DNA of 64,000 nt from Enterobacillus tribolii (GTDB lineage Bacteria; Pseudomonadota; Gammaproteobacteria; Enterobacterales; Enterobacteriaceae). Below are positions 27,073-38,495 of this stretch, piece after piece. Below the pieces are notes generated by a model. That model had not been told where the DNA came from, did no database searches, and worked only from the letters and a program-made list of their open reading frames with translations. Numbering within the stretch: the stretch's first letter is position 1; each line of letters begins with the position of its first letter. The position numbers were made by a program, and so were the translations under genes. The stretch spans positions 152,410 to 216,409 of the forward strand of contig NZ_QRAP01000004.1 in assembly GCF_003363015.1 (NCBI RefSeq), in the 5' to 3' direction.

Positions 27073-30000
27073 ATGGCCCACTCCAGCTCGCACTTTGATC
27101 CCCAGCTCGGCATCGATCTGCACTTTTACCTGACGCCTCCGGCCACGCCGATACCAACGCCGCATATCGGGCTGGTGTTTGATCCTATGGAATATGTTCC
27201 CATTTTAGGTTCAAACGTTCACATCAACGGCCGTAAACGCGCCACTGCCGGTACCGGCGGTTATTGCGTCCATATTCCGGTTGCCGGCGTGTTTACCCCG
27301 CCGCTGTCGATCGTGATGGGGCCGCAGAAAGATGACGACATATTTATGGGCAGCCGGACGGTGTCGGCCGGCGGTGAACCGTTCTCACGCATTGGGGTTC
27401 CCACCCTGAGCTGCAATTTCATCGGGTTGTTCCCTCCGCCGCGCGCTAAAAAACCGGAAGCTCCCGGCGGATCGCCGGTAATGCCGCTGACTATCAACAT
27501 GGCCATTCCCAATGCGGTGAACGTCGGCGGCCCGCTGACCGTTAACCTGATGGCGCTGGCGATGAGGACTGCGTTTTGGGGATTCTCGCACTTTAAGCAG
27601 TCCAGCCTTTACAGCAAGGCGATGGACAAGTTCAAGAGCCTGCGCCAAAAGCTGTTTGGTGGTATGCCTGAAGGTTTCCTCAAGTGTAAGATCCTGCGGG
27701 CAGAACCTGTAGATATCCGCGATGGCAGCGTGGTGGTCGAACACCTGGACTTTTCACTACCAGGCCGTTTTCCACTGACATGGGCACGGCATTATCGTTC
27801 ATCGAATGATGATAACGGCGGCATATGCGGCCATCGCTGGAAAACGCTGGCGGATGCTGAACTTCTCTGCCTTCATGCAGAAGATATCGGCTGGCTCAAT
27901 CTGCCAGACGGGCTTTACGCAATTGCCGAGCTGCCGAAACAGCCCGGGGAAGCATATGCCCGGCCGCTTTTCCCCGCCGGCGGCCGTATCTGGCGTGAAG
28001 AAAAAACACGGGACGAACAATACTGGATCGTCGAAGAAGATGGGGGAACCCGCTATCACTTCGCGATTCCCGTTTCCTCCCATAAACAGGATACCCCCCA
28101 ACCGCTGCCAATCAGCGCCGTAGGAGACCGGCATGGCAACTGCTGGTCATTTGTCCGCCATCAGGGAGCGCTGACGCGGTTGTGCGAGCTGACGCATCTC
28201 GGCCCGACGGGCAGAGAGATCCTCTGTACTTTGGAGGATCAGCGCATAGTTGCCATGACGTTGTATGATACGCACCAGGAACGTCAATATCCGCTGACCC
28301 GCTACCAGTATAACGGCGGCTGCCTGAGCGCCGAGATCGACGCCCAGGGCAATGCCCGCAGCTACCGTTATGATCAGGGATACATGACGTCACACAGCGA
28401 TCGCCTCGGGCTTACTTTTTACTATGAGTATGATGAGCGCTGGCGGGTGATCCACGCCTGGGGAGACAACGGTCTTTATGACTACCGGTTTACCTGGTGC
28501 GATCTGCTTGATGAGGTGGAAATCGTTGATTCCCTGGGGTACCACAGCGTCGTCAAATTCAACACGCTGGGGCTGCCCATCTGCGAAACCGATCACGAAG
28601 GCGGCACAACGACCTTTGTCTATGACGACAACGGGATGACCCGTCAGGTGATACTGCCTTCGGGCCGGCGCTATCAATGGGAATACGATGAGTTCGGGCG
28701 CATTACGGCGGAAATTTCGCCCTCCGGACAGCGCTATAGTTTCAGCTATAGCCTACAGGGATGGCTGCTGCAATCGACCGATGCTACCGGCAGCACCTGG
28801 ACACAGACGTTCGATGAAGCCGGTAACCTCGCTACGCAATGCGATCCGACGGGAGTGCAAAAAAGCTTTACCTACGATGCCTTTGGTCAGCCGATCCAAC
28901 TCCAGACAGACGGAAATAAAATTCATCATGTGCTTTATGACGCCTATGGTTTTATCCGCGAATACCGTATGGCCGGCATGGCGACAAACCGTCTGGAAAA
29001 CAACATCTACGGCAATCCCGTTCACGTCGTTGAAGATAATGGCCGGCAGATTCGCTATGTCTGGGATAACAAGCAACGCTTGGTTGAACAGCAGAGCAAC
29101 GACGGTTCCCCGCTGTTACGTATTACCTATGACAAAAACGACAGACCCGTTATTTATCAGGAAGATGGCGGCCGCAAAACGCGCCTGGGTTACTCAGGCA
29201 CGGGAACAATCGCCACCTGCCAAACGCCAGACGGGCATCAGCTCCATTATCACTACGATACCGAAGAGCAGCTTATCGGGGTCAGCAATCAGCTGGGGCA
29301 ACGCTGGCAATTAAAACGCAACTATCTGGGCCGACTGGCGGAAGAAACGGATTACTGGGGCCAAACCACATCTTATCATTATGATGCCGACGGTAATCTT
29401 CTCTGGCGGATCGATCCGCTCGGGCAGATCCTGCGCTATCAGTACGATCCCGATGCCAACCTGACGGCCAAACTGCCTGCCGAAGGTGATACGCCGCTGG
29501 TAACCTATCGCTATGATGAATGCGGACGTTTAATACAGTGTAATAACCGCCACCGGCAGTTGTCATGGGAATACGATGCCGCAGGCCGCGTGCTGCTTGA
29601 ACAGCAGGATCATTACCGCCTGCTTCACCGCTACAACCCGGCAGGCCAGTACATTCGCCGTGAAAGTAACGCCGGACACAGCGTTGACTATCAATACAAC
29701 GCGTTCGGGCAAATCGCCTCCGTTACGCTTAATGATGCCGTGCCAATCCAGCTTCAATATGATGAGCAAGGCCGGCTGGTGCGCCAGCAGTTGAGCGAGA
29801 CGTTATTACGCGAATTTGACTATGATCCGGCCCAGCGCCTCACCGCCCAGAAAGTGTTGCAGCAGGAGCAGCCGCTGTTCGCCACGCGTTATCACTATGA
29901 TCAGCACGGCAACCTGACGGATCGCTACGATTCGATTGACGGGCATTCCCGGTTTACCTATGACCCCATTGGTCGCCTGCTGTCGGTAATGGAGCCGGAC

Positions 30001-31218
30001 AGTGACATCCGGCGTTTTGTCACGGATGCCGCCGGTAACTGCATGACCAGCACGGTGCAGGCCGTCGATGACACGCCGACCGGTTGGTATCGCGAAGGAA
30101 GATTCGCGCAGTCCCGCTATATCTACGACCGGGCCGGAAACCTGCGCCAGCGACGCGTTCTCACACAACCGGACAGCAAGCAGGACCTGGTATGGGATAC
30201 CGAACACCAACTGGTTGAGGTTCGTCAGAATGGACAGCGTGTCAGCTTTGGCTATGACGGATTAGGGCGCCGGGTATTTAAACAAAGTGCACAAGGTGTT
30301 CACGTTTTCTTCTGGCAGGGACATGCGCTGAGCGGAGAGATGCGCAGTGAGGCAGAACTTCCTGAAAGCGAATCGGTTTACGACCTGGCGACACCTATTT
30401 TGCGTAAGCTGCTGCTGGAGCCTTTGCTGACGGAAGTACGGGAGTACGTCTATCATCCCGGAAGTTTTCAGCCTTTTGCCCTGCTGGAGCAACGCCAGGG
30501 AGAAAAAACGAATTACCTATATGACTGCGATCCGAACGGTGCGCCTATCCGACTGATTGATACGGAGGGAAAGCTGGTTTGGCACCACCGGATGGAAGCC
30601 TGGGGAAAACCGGGGCCGCAGTTGGTGAATCAGGTAGAGAATCCGCTGCGTTTTCAGGGGCAGTACTATGACAGCGAAACCGGGTTGCATTATAATCGGT
30701 ATCGTTATTATGATCCTGAGTCCGGGACGTATATTAGTCAGGATCCGATAAGATTATCGGGTGGAGTAAACGTTTATGCTTATGTTCTTAATCCATTAGG
30801 GGAGATTGATCCACTCGGGCTAAGTAGCTGTGAGCTAGGCAAAAGTATGGGTGCCAGGACAGGTGACGGAATGTCTAATCACCATCTTATCCCAGAAGAG
30901 TTAATGAAAGATGACAATTTTAAAACCATGTTTGATCGTCTTAAGAAAATTGGCTGGAATGGTGACGGAGCATCTAATGGAATATTTTTGCCTGGGTCAC
31001 AGGATCTTTCCGGGAAGGTAGGACTTCCCGGACACTGGTCTAATCACAATAGATATACCGGGGCAGTAAGAAATAAGTTATCTCAACTCGCAAGTCAATC
31101 CGGCAGCCTGAGCGATCTCCAACTCGCGCTGGGGATTAAAAACATTCAGGATTGGGCCAGAGAAGGACTTGAAAGTGGAAGATTTAATGTTGACCCTAAC
31201 ACTGGAAGATTAATATGA
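27073..31218 (+). CDS. rhs: PAAR/Rhs polymorphic toxin with C-terminal AHH-type nuclease
   Basis: The 1381-residue effector has an N-terminal PAAR-like region (about 1-150, Gly/Pro-rich, to sharpen the VgrG tip), a helical linker, and a long run of YD/RHS repeats (about 240-1190) that form the cocoon enclosing the toxin. The core ends with RYRYYDPESGTYISQDPI and the PxGEIDPLGL hallmark at 30808-30822, the site after which such proteins cleave. The remaining 131 residues are the toxin: NHHLIPEEL, NGIFLPGS and GHWSNHNRYTGAV match the AHH family of HNH/Endo VII nucleases. ATG at 27073 has GAGGTGTGAG upstream. GC content falls sharply in the toxin tip, as is usual for exchangeable tips. Confidence 0.92.
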   Translation: MAHSSSHFDPQLGIDLHFYLTPPATPIPTPHIGLVFDPMEYVPILGSNVHINGRKRATAGTGGYCVHIPVAGVFTPPLSIVMGPQKDDDIFMGSRTVSAGGEPFSRIGVPTLSCNFIGLFPPPRAKKPEAPGGSPVMPLTINMAIPNAVNVGGPLTVNLMALAMRTAFWGFSHFKQSSLYSKAMDKFKSLRQKLFGGMPEGFLKCKILRAEPVDIRDGSVVVEHLDFSLPGRFPLTWARHYRSSNDDNGGICGHRWKTLADAELLCLHAEDIGWLNLPDGLYAIAELPKQPGEAYARPLFPAGGRIWREEKTRDEQYWIVEEDGGTRYHFAIPVSSHKQDTPQPLPISAVGDRHGNCWSFVRHQGALTRLCELTHLGPTGREILCTLEDQRIVAMTLYDTHQERQYPLTRYQYNGGCLSAEIDAQGNARSYRYDQGYMTSHSDRLGLTFYYEYDERWRVIHAWGDNGLYDYRFTWCDLLDEVEIVDSLGYHSVVKFNTLGLPICETDHEGGTTTFVYDDNGMTRQVILPSGRRYQWEYDEFGRITAEISPSGQRYSFSYSLQGWLLQSTDATGSTWTQTFDEAGNLATQCDPTGVQKSFTYDAFGQPIQLQTDGNKIHHVLYDAYGFIREYRMAGMATNRLENNIYGNPVHVVEDNGRQIRYVWDNKQRLVEQQSNDGSPLLRITYDKNDRPVIYQEDGGRKTRLGYSGTGTIATCQTPDGHQLHYHYDTEEQLIGVSNQLGQRWQLKRNYLGRLAEETDYWGQTTSYHYDADGNLLWRIDPLGQILRYQYDPDANLTAKLPAEGDTPLVTYRYDECGRLIQCNNRHRQLSWEYDAAGRVLLEQQDHYRLLHRYNPAGQYIRRESNAGHSVDYQYNAFGQIASVTLNDAVPIQLQYDEQGRLVRQQLSETLLREFDYDPAQRLTAQKVLQQEQPLFATRYHYDQHGNLTDRYDSIDGHSRFTYDPIGRLLSVMEPDSDIRRFVTDAAGNCMTSTVQAVDDTPTGWYREGRFAQSRYIYDRAGNLRQRRVLTQPDSKQDLVWDTEHQLVEVRQNGQRVSFGYDGLGRRVFKQSAQGVHVFFWQGHALSGEMRSEAELPESESVYDLATPILRKLLLEPLLTEVREYVYHPGSFQPFALLEQRQGEKTNYLYDCDPNGAPIRLIDTEGKLVWHHRMEAWGKPGPQLVNQVENPLRFQGQYYDSETGLHYNRYRYYDPESGTYISQDPIRLSGGVNVYAYVLNPLGEIDPLGLSSCELGKSMGARTGDGMSNHHLIPEELMKDDNFKTMFDRLKKIGWNGDGASNGIFLPGSQDLSGKVGLPGHWSNHNRYTGAVRNKLSQLASQSGSLSDLQLALGIKNIQDWAREGLESGRFNVDPNTGRLI

Positions 31219-31841
31219 ATGAGCCAACAAAGAATTACTATATTATTCAATACTCCCCCGATGATGAAGGGGTACCTCACTTTATGGATAAAACGTGGAC
31301 TCCAGCATTACCTGGTTACGATATTTATACAGCTCCACCTCATCAAAATGATTTTGCAAAAAAATACGCTCTAAAAGCAAAATCATATCAACTTAATGGT
31401 GATTATCTCCTTAACGATAATTTGGTGTCACATGAATTTATAGAACTATGCAATAGTTTGAATGTAAACTTTTTTTATATTCCTACTGATGTGCAATTGC
31501 TAAGAAGTAAAGTCCCATCAAAAGAATATTATTTATTCTTTCTTCTCGACTATTTATCTATATTAGATCAAAATAAATCTATTTTTACTATATCTAAAGA
31601 CATTAACTCTGGGAAACTTAACACGCCTGAAGATAAAGGGTTAAATAAAACATATTATGACGCCATTGATTTATTCCATATTAAAGACGATGTATCAAAA
31701 CACTTATTCTTTTGTCAAGAAATATCCCAACCAGTATGTTCCCAAGAATTTAAAGTGAAATTTGAGTCTCTTGGATTAAAAGGCATCGAATTCATATTAA
31801 TAGATGATAATTACAAGTATGATGCTTGGGAAGGATGGTAG
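31215..31841 (+). CDS. Probable immunity protein for the Rhs AHH nuclease
   Basis: The 208-residue frame starts with an ATG that overlaps the rhs stop (ATGA), the usual arrangement for toxin-immunity pairs. It is very AT-rich, has no signal peptide or membrane segment, and ends with LGLKGIEFILIDDNY, reminiscent of DUF1629/Imm11-type immunity proteins, though I cannot confirm the family from sequence alone. As a cytosolic protein it would neutralise a nuclease delivered by kin. Its position and base composition are the strongest evidence. Confidence 0.78.
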   Translation: MNEPTKNYYIIQYSPDDEGVPHFMDKTWTPALPGYDIYTAPPHQNDFAKKYALKAKSYQLNGDYLLNDNLVSHEFIELCNSLNVNFFYIPTDVQLLRSKVPSKEYYLFFLLDYLSILDQNKSIFTISKDINSGKLNTPEDKGLNKTYYDAIDLFHIKDDVSKHLFFCQEISQPVCSQEFKVKFESLGLKGIEFILIDDNYKYDAWEGW

Positions 31842-31933
31842 TTTTATATCTTATCCTATTTATGGGTGAAATTGTCTTCAGTGCCCGCATGAGTAACACT
31901 GATATTAGTTATCCTCTCCCTACATTGACCAGT

Positions 31934-32512
31934 AATTTATTCCCCGCTCACGCGGGGAACACATCGGCATCGCGCAAAATTGTGAATCGGACGACGGTTT
32001 ATCCCCGCTCATGCGGGGAACACCGGCTTAGTGAACACAGCAGCGGCTACTGCGGCGGTTTATCCCCGCTCACGCGGGGAACACGGGTATGGGGCATCAC
32101 CGGCGGAAATCCACCATCGGTTTATCCCCGCTCACGCGGGGAACACGTTGAAAATGGAAACGTCGTCCGATTCATAATCGGTTTATCCCCGCTCACGCGG
32201 GGAACACTATGACCAATCAACAGCATTTAATAAACTAGCCGGTTTATCCCCGCTCACGCGGGGAACACATTATCAGGCACTTGCTAATCGTGTCGGTGTG
32301 CGGTTTATCCCCGCTCACGCGGGGAACACTAGCGCGCCACTTTAAAAGTTTCGTTTAATTGCGGTTTATCCCCGCTCACGCGGGGAACACTATCGCCGGC
32401 CACTTTTCAGTCGTTTTCGCCACGGTTTATCCCCGCTCACGCGGGGAACACACACGCGAAGGGATCGTGATGGTCCACACCCGCGGTTTATCCCCGCTCA
32501 CGCGGGGAACAC
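31934..32512 (-). CRISPR. CRISPR array 2, type I-E, next to cas2, 10 repeats and 9 spacers
   Basis: Ten 29-bp repeats start at 31934, 31995, 32056, 32118, 32179, 32240, 32301, 32362, 32423 and 32484. Spacers are 32 bp except the third from the left (32085-32117), which is 33 bp. The leftmost repeat is badly degenerate in its outer bases, marking the leader-distal end; the second has one change in the loop (TCATGC). Orientation and consensus equal array 1, with leader on the right next to cas2. It starts 92 bases after the Rhs immunity gene. Confidence 0.97.
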
Positions 32513-33808
<1,296 letters not shown>

Positions 33809-33809
<1 letters not shown>

Positions 33810-34483
33810 CAGCCGCTCCGTCTTACCATCAACAGGCCACATCCCAGCGCCTTGCTTTTACCAATGCCTTTCAGCAACGCCTGCTCAAATTTCTCCGCAT
33901 CCGTCACCGTTAAACGCCCGGCATAATCCGCACTGCTAAAGGCAATGCTGTTTTCACCTTCACGCCGGATAAAACGATGTTGATCATAAGCCCTCAGATA
34001 AGGCTGCTGAAATATGGCCCATTCGTCCTCAGAAGTCGATTCCAGCTCAAATCCATGCTGCTCGCCTTGCCTGGCGAGCCATTCACATGCGGCCTGCTCC
34101 TGCAATCCCCACCATTTCGCCGGATCGATACCCTGCGCTTTAGCCTGAAACTTGGCGTCCATCAGCACGTCATAGCGTTTTTTCCGCCGCACGAGTACCG
34201 GATTGGCACGCAGTTGAAACTCCAGCGTCATTCCGGCAGCAACATTCGGCCGGTAAGGTTTCGTTTCGACGGTGAACAGGTCATGCTCCGCCAAGGGCGG
34301 AACCTGGGACAGGACATAGAAACACTCCCCCGCTTCTTCACGGAATAAGAAGGGGCGCTCGGTGTGTTCAGGGAACAACTGCCACAGCCACTGGTGCGCG
34401 ACATAGGGCTGGCTGTTCCCCCATTTATGCAGCATTGCCGGCGTCAAACGGCTCAACACCAGCCTGATACGGGATAAATACAT
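33809..34483 (-). CDS. cas6e: CRISPR RNA endoribonuclease Cas6e
   Basis: Cas6e (CasE) cleaves pre-crRNA at the base of the repeat hairpin and stays bound to the crRNA 3' end in Cascade. The 224-residue protein starts MYLSRIRL and has the catalytic-region Tyr27 and His30 in PYVAHQWLWQLFP, aligned with YQLHQGLWHLFP of E. coli CasE. The C-terminal GIGKSKALGCGLL is the glycine-rich RAMP loop. It overlaps cas5e by one base and cas1 by one base. It is somewhat longer than E. coli CasE (199). Confidence 0.94.
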
Positions 34484-35217
34484 CAACCACCCTCCCCCAG
34501 CCTTCCGTGAAAACGTATGCGATCGCCAAACTGCCAGCGCAGACGGCTGACAGGCTGGTCGGCACATTTGTGCTGCCCGTATACCGTAATACTCATTTCT
34601 TCGGGATCATCCCAGTAACACTCGGGGTTAGACGTTATCAGCGAAGCCAACCCGGGAGCTCTAGGATCAGGCAACTCCCGCTCGGCCTGACGAAATGCTT
34701 CCGCCAGCGTTCCGTGAATGATGCGGGGTGACAACGGCAGCGCCAGCGGGCAGGCTTTACGCCCCAGATACAGCGGAAAATGCGGCGCCACAAGCGCCTC
34801 AGATAACGCTTCCAGCGGCAACACCGCCTGCGGCGTTTCTTTCAGCGCAATGTGGTAATAAGCATCACAACGGTATTCCCGCTGCGTGACGATGGTCCCC
34901 ACCTCTTCCGGCGCAAGCCGTAGCTCATCCCGCCGGGTCGCATAGGTCCGCTTTTTATTCTCCCGCGGTATCATCACCGTATGGTAATCACGCAACCAGG
35001 ACTCCTGACGGGAAAGAGCGCGAACGGCAACGTAGTAATGTTGGTTAAACTGATTTAAGCGCGCTTCCTCTTCTCTTTTGATACCAACCGCCGCAGCCAG
35101 CAATCCGAGCAAGGCGGAACGGGTGGGAATCGATGAAGAGTGACGAACCTCGCCTACCGCTTCTTCGCCCCAGGAGGCAAGAGGCGCGTAAAGTTGGAAA
35201 ACCAGATATCGCGTCAT
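34483..35217 (-). CDS. cas5e: Cascade subunit Cas5e
   Basis: Cas5e (CasD) holds the crRNA 5' handle in Cascade. The 244-residue RAMP protein starts MTRYLVFQLYAPLASWGEEAVGEVRHSSSIPTRSALLGL, the conserved N-terminal motif, and has the central PRENKKRTYATRRDEL and YYHIALKE segments. ATG at 35217 has GGAAC-type ribosome bases and lies 11 bases after the cas7e stop, so the longer frame to 35238 is rejected. Part of the casABCDE12-type operon. Confidence 0.94.
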   Translation of the reverse strand: MTRYLVFQLYAPLASWGEEAVGEVRHSSSIPTRSALLGLLAAAVGIKREEEARLNQFNQHYYVAVRALSRQESWLRDYHTVMIPRENKKRTYATRRDELRLAPEEVGTIVTQREYRCDAYYHIALKETPQAVLPLEALSEALVAPHFPLYLGRKACPLALPLSPRIIHGTLAEAFRQAERELPDPRAPGLASLITSNPECYWDDPEEMSITVYGQHKCADQPVSRLRWQFGDRIRFHGRLGEGG

Positions 35218-35228
35218 AGTTCCGTCCC

Positions 35229-36311
35229 TTACTGGCAAATGAAATCCAGCAATCCGGATAACGACCCCGTTTCTTTGACCAGCTCGCTTTTTACCGGCTC
35301 AACATTCAGTACGTAACGCGACTGCGCGCACTCGCCGTAAGCGTCATCAAACCGGAGGCATTGCTGCTCAAGGCGCTCAATCGCCTGCTGAACCTGATTG
35401 TCGCCCCGAACAGGCTGAAAAAAGGCCACGGAAAGTGAACGCGGCTGCTTATCTCCCGACTCCGCCAGGGCGTAGGTGGCATAAGCTCGCGAAGCAAAGC
35501 TGTTCTGCTTACCGCCGGGCGAAACCGTAAGCGCGGTTTTGGCTAATGCGGCCAGCGTGCGCTTCATTAATTCCTCATCGCCGCCGAGGTTCTCCAGCAG
35601 CAGGTCGCGGCTGATACAGATGTAGGTATAAAACAGCGCAGAGGCGAACCCCTGCTCTCCCATATGTGCGGAACCGGCGTCTTCTTCTTTCTTATTCAAA
35701 TCATCAACGGCGGTAAAAAAGTCATCCTCTACGGTCACGGCACTAACGCCCAACGCATGCGCAACCTGGCAGGCGGCTTCCACATTAAAGCCCGGCTCGG
35801 AAGCCAGCATGCGGCCAAACAAGGCAATATCGACGCTGCGATCCTGCTTTCTTAACAAATTCAGTTCATCGTCATTAGGCTCGCGCTTCTCCGCAATCAA
35901 GGTTGCAACAAGTTGTTCAATAAGCTCTTTTTCATGATGGCTAATATGAACTAACTGTTCGATATCCAGATTGCTTAAAGGGTTCTTTGCATTTTTATCA
36001 CTCTTCAATTTACCGAACCGCTCAGCAATTTTCCCTGCCGCACTCATAGCCAGCTTCTCCGCGATACCGGCCTTTACCATTGGGTCATACACATAGTCAC
36101 GCCCAATCCGGCGTGTACGCGTGCCGATTTCCCCCGCCAAAGAAGAAGAAAACGTATCGGAAGTACGCCAGGCACGTTTCAGGCTTTGCGACGACACGCG
36201 CAGGCGTTCAAAGCCCCCCATCCTGGCGGTTTTTGGCCGTCCGGTATCATCGCGGTTCAGGTTAGACGGGGGATAAGCGGTTAACAGGTGCAGTTGCAGA
36301 AAAGTGGTCAT
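35229..36311 (-). CDS. cas7e: Cascade backbone subunit Cas7e
   Basis: Cas7e (CasC) forms the six-subunit filament along the crRNA. The 360-residue protein has the N-terminal motif LLTAYPPSNLNRDDTGRPKTARMGGFERLRVSSQSLKRAWR, the RNA-binding region typical of the family, and the conserved SPGGKQNSFASRAYATYALAE near residue 270. Length matches the E. coli subunit (363). It stands in the fixed type I-E order between cse2 and cas5e. Confidence 0.96.
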   Translation of the reverse strand: MTTFLQLHLLTAYPPSNLNRDDTGRPKTARMGGFERLRVSSQSLKRAWRTSDTFSSSLAGEIGTRTRRIGRDYVYDPMVKAGIAEKLAMSAAGKIAERFGKLKSDKNAKNPLSNLDIEQLVHISHHEKELIEQLVATLIAEKREPNDDELNLLRKQDRSVDIALFGRMLASEPGFNVEAACQVAHALGVSAVTVEDDFFTAVDDLNKKEEDAGSAHMGEQGFASALFYTYICISRDLLLENLGGDEELMKRTLAALAKTALTVSPGGKQNSFASRAYATYALAESGDKQPRSLSVAFFQPVRGDNQVQQAIERLEQQCLRFDDAYGECAQSRYVLNVEPVKSELVKETGSLSGLLDFICQ

Positions 36312-36343
36312 GTTTAAGTCCTTATAAAATGAAAGCGGGAAAG

Positions 36344-36943
36344 CTATTTAGCTGTAGAAATATATTCATTGGCCCAACGGATCTTATTGCGGGAAAAAGG
36401 ATCGATATTCTCAGGCTGGTGCTCTTCCCGCGCCTGCCATTCACGCGCCCACAGGAAAATACCGTCGGCCAATGAAAGAATATTTACCCCTTCCGCTCCC
36501 CGTAGTTTCACGGCGCGGATAAGTTGCCGGCAAAATACGTCAGGTTCTTCCGCCTGCTGCAAACGATCGAACCGCAACGCCGAAAGGCAGGTGCGACCTT
36601 TGATTTCCTCTCCCAACTGAGCGGCAAAGCTCCTCTTACCGGAACGGTTATTGGATTTGGCATGAACGGCAACGGAAACAAACAATGCCAGCGCCAGTCG
36701 ATCAATATCTTTCAGCGCCATCTGCTTACCCAATTGCCCCATCAGGGCATGATATCCCTCGCATAACATGACGCCATAAGGAGGCTCCGCCCGGCGCAGT
36801 TCCGCCCGCCAGGCCCGGCCGTTGACATGCACGCCGCCAAAACGTTTGTCCCGCTCCTGCAACGCATCAAACCAATCGTTCAGAACCGTTCTGGCATTCT
36901 CCGAAACAAAGATCTTTTCCCGTGCGGTATCGGTGTTAAACAT
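36344..36943 (-). CDS. cse2: Cascade small subunit Cse2 (CasB)
   Basis: Cse2 forms a dimer along the Cascade belly and stabilises the R-loop. The 199-residue, basic, mostly helical protein shows typical family features (WRAELRRAEPPYGVMLCEGYHAL near residue 46 and RFDRLQQAEEPDVFCRQLIRAVKL near 125). The ATG at 36943 lies 8 bases inside the end of cse1, so translation is coupled; the longer frame to 36958 is less likely. Confidence 0.93.
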   Translation of the reverse strand: MFNTDTAREKIFVSENARTVLNDWFDALQERDKRFGGVHVNGRAWRAELRRAEPPYGVMLCEGYHALMGQLGKQMALKDIDRLALALFVSVAVHAKSNNRSGKRSFAAQLGEEIKGRTCLSALRFDRLQQAEEPDVFCRQLIRAVKLRGAEGVNILSLADGIFLWAREWQAREEHQPENIDPFSRNKIRWANEYISTAK

Positions 36944-38495
36944 GCGGTTCCGCCGCAAGTTTTAAGATTTCTTCACGTAGTTTCTGCTTTTGGTAATCCC
37001 GCCCCAGGTTGCTACGCGCCTTAAGTTGGCGACGCAGAACAGCGCTGTCGCGATCCGGATCGGAAAACACTTCCCGGTCAAAAACCGTGAAGAGATATTT
37101 TTGCAGGTTATATTCCCACTCCCGAATGGCCTGACGCGTTTTCTGATGCGCCCGCTCTGGGTCTTCCGCCAATATATTCAGCAGTTGTTTAAACGCGCCT
37201 TCTGTTTCCGGCCAGTAGGAAATATCCAGCGTACTGAAATCCCCTTTCACTTCACCGGGCGAGGCAAACAATGCTGACTTCAAATGATTTCTCAGCAATG
37301 ACAGGCCGCTAATGCTGAACGCGACAATGTCTTGCAACACGGCCTTCAGCATCTGCGGATTCGGAGTATTCACGACAGGAACCCGGTGCTGATACCAACA
37401 ACGCGCCTTGGCGTTGTCCATATCGTAGGCAAAACACCACAGCCCGGTTTTTATCCTTAACCGGCGATCCGCTTGTGCACGTACAACGCCAGCCGGACGG
37501 GTCTCGTTAAATTTATCCTCGCTTTGCAGCGACAGCCCCAGCCAATCCTTATAGCTAAGCCCACCCGGTTGCCCCTTCAGCGACAGCCAGGGCGCTTTTT
37601 CATCTTTCAGGGCCTTACGATAAGGCGACAGAGGGTGAATCCAACCGTCATATTGCACGCCATAGTTTTTATTTCGCATCTCCAGCAGGCAGGCATCATG
37701 ATGTTCCCCGCAGAGATCGCATCGTCCGGCCTCCGTTTTACCGTAATCAATTTCAATCCGGCGCGGCATTCCCCAATACGCCTGCAATGGGTGCGAATTT
37801 TCCGGCGTTACGCTGTTGCCGGCTTTTTCACTGGTTTTCGTCGCCGCAAGCCAGGGGAAGATCAGCGGGTATAGCGCAGGCGCAGGTTGCTCCTCTTGTG
37901 GTAACACGTTCAGCCATAACTTCTTCCATAATGGCAAACGCGAATCTTTCTCTTCCGGTACCACCAGCGTCGTTAATGGCCCGCCGCCCCGTAACCCCAC
38001 GCGATACCCTGCGCCGCCTGCCGGGGAGTTGGTTTGTACGGTAAACAACGCCATCACCGCACAATGCGGGCACATGCGCTCGTAGCAATGACGCTTTATG
38101 AAGTGATCTTTGTTGAGTTTAAGCGTGTTACCGCCGGGGGCGTCGATTAATAGGCCGGAAATAGCATTGTTTTCACTATCCAACGGCTCATAGCTTTGCA
38201 GGAATGCAGGCTTCTGTGCGCCAAACTGCATTGCCGGAGAGATTGCCGCAAGCGCCTGCTGCCAGTGCTCTGGCGAAATGCCGTCCTGCCAGACATCACG
38301 CCATGCCTCTTCATCTTCCGGCGCAACCGTGCTCTGCAACAAGCCGATGAGAAACTGCCAGGCCGCGCCCTGAAAATCCGGGCGGGGGTAAGAAACGTCA
38401 AGGATGTCATCATCCCACAACTGCAACGGTGATACTTTCTCCTGCTGGCCTGTTGATTTGATAACAGGAATCCAGCATTCGGTGGTTAAGTCCAT
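36936..38495 (-). CDS. cse1: Cascade large subunit Cse1 (Cas8e/CasA)
   Basis: Cse1 recognises the PAM and recruits Cas3. The 519-residue protein has the two zinc-finger-like cysteine pairs seen in the family: CPHC near residue 140 and CDLCGEHH near 255, and a C-terminal four-helix bundle (about 370-510). Length is close to E. coli CasA (502). It is the first gene after the AT-rich gap downstream of cas3, which should contain the Cascade promoter. Confidence 0.95.
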   Translation of the reverse strand: MDLTTECWIPVIKSTGQQEKVSPLQLWDDDILDVSYPRPDFQGAAWQFLIGLLQSTVAPEDEEAWRDVWQDGISPEHWQQALAAISPAMQFGAQKPAFLQSYEPLDSENNAISGLLIDAPGGNTLKLNKDHFIKRHCYERMCPHCAVMALFTVQTNSPAGGAGYRVGLRGGGPLTTLVVPEEKDSRLPLWKKLWLNVLPQEEQPAPALYPLIFPWLAATKTSEKAGNSVTPENSHPLQAYWGMPRRIEIDYGKTEAGRCDLCGEHHDACLLEMRNKNYGVQYDGWIHPLSPYRKALKDEKAPWLSLKGQPGGLSYKDWLGLSLQSEDKFNETRPAGVVRAQADRRLRIKTGLWCFAYDMDNAKARCWYQHRVPVVNTPNPQMLKAVLQDIVAFSISGLSLLRNHLKSALFASPGEVKGDFSTLDISYWPETEGAFKQLLNILAEDPERAHQKTRQAIREWEYNLQKYLFTVFDREVFSDPDRDSAVLRRQLKARSNLGRDYQKQKLREEILKLAAEPHV

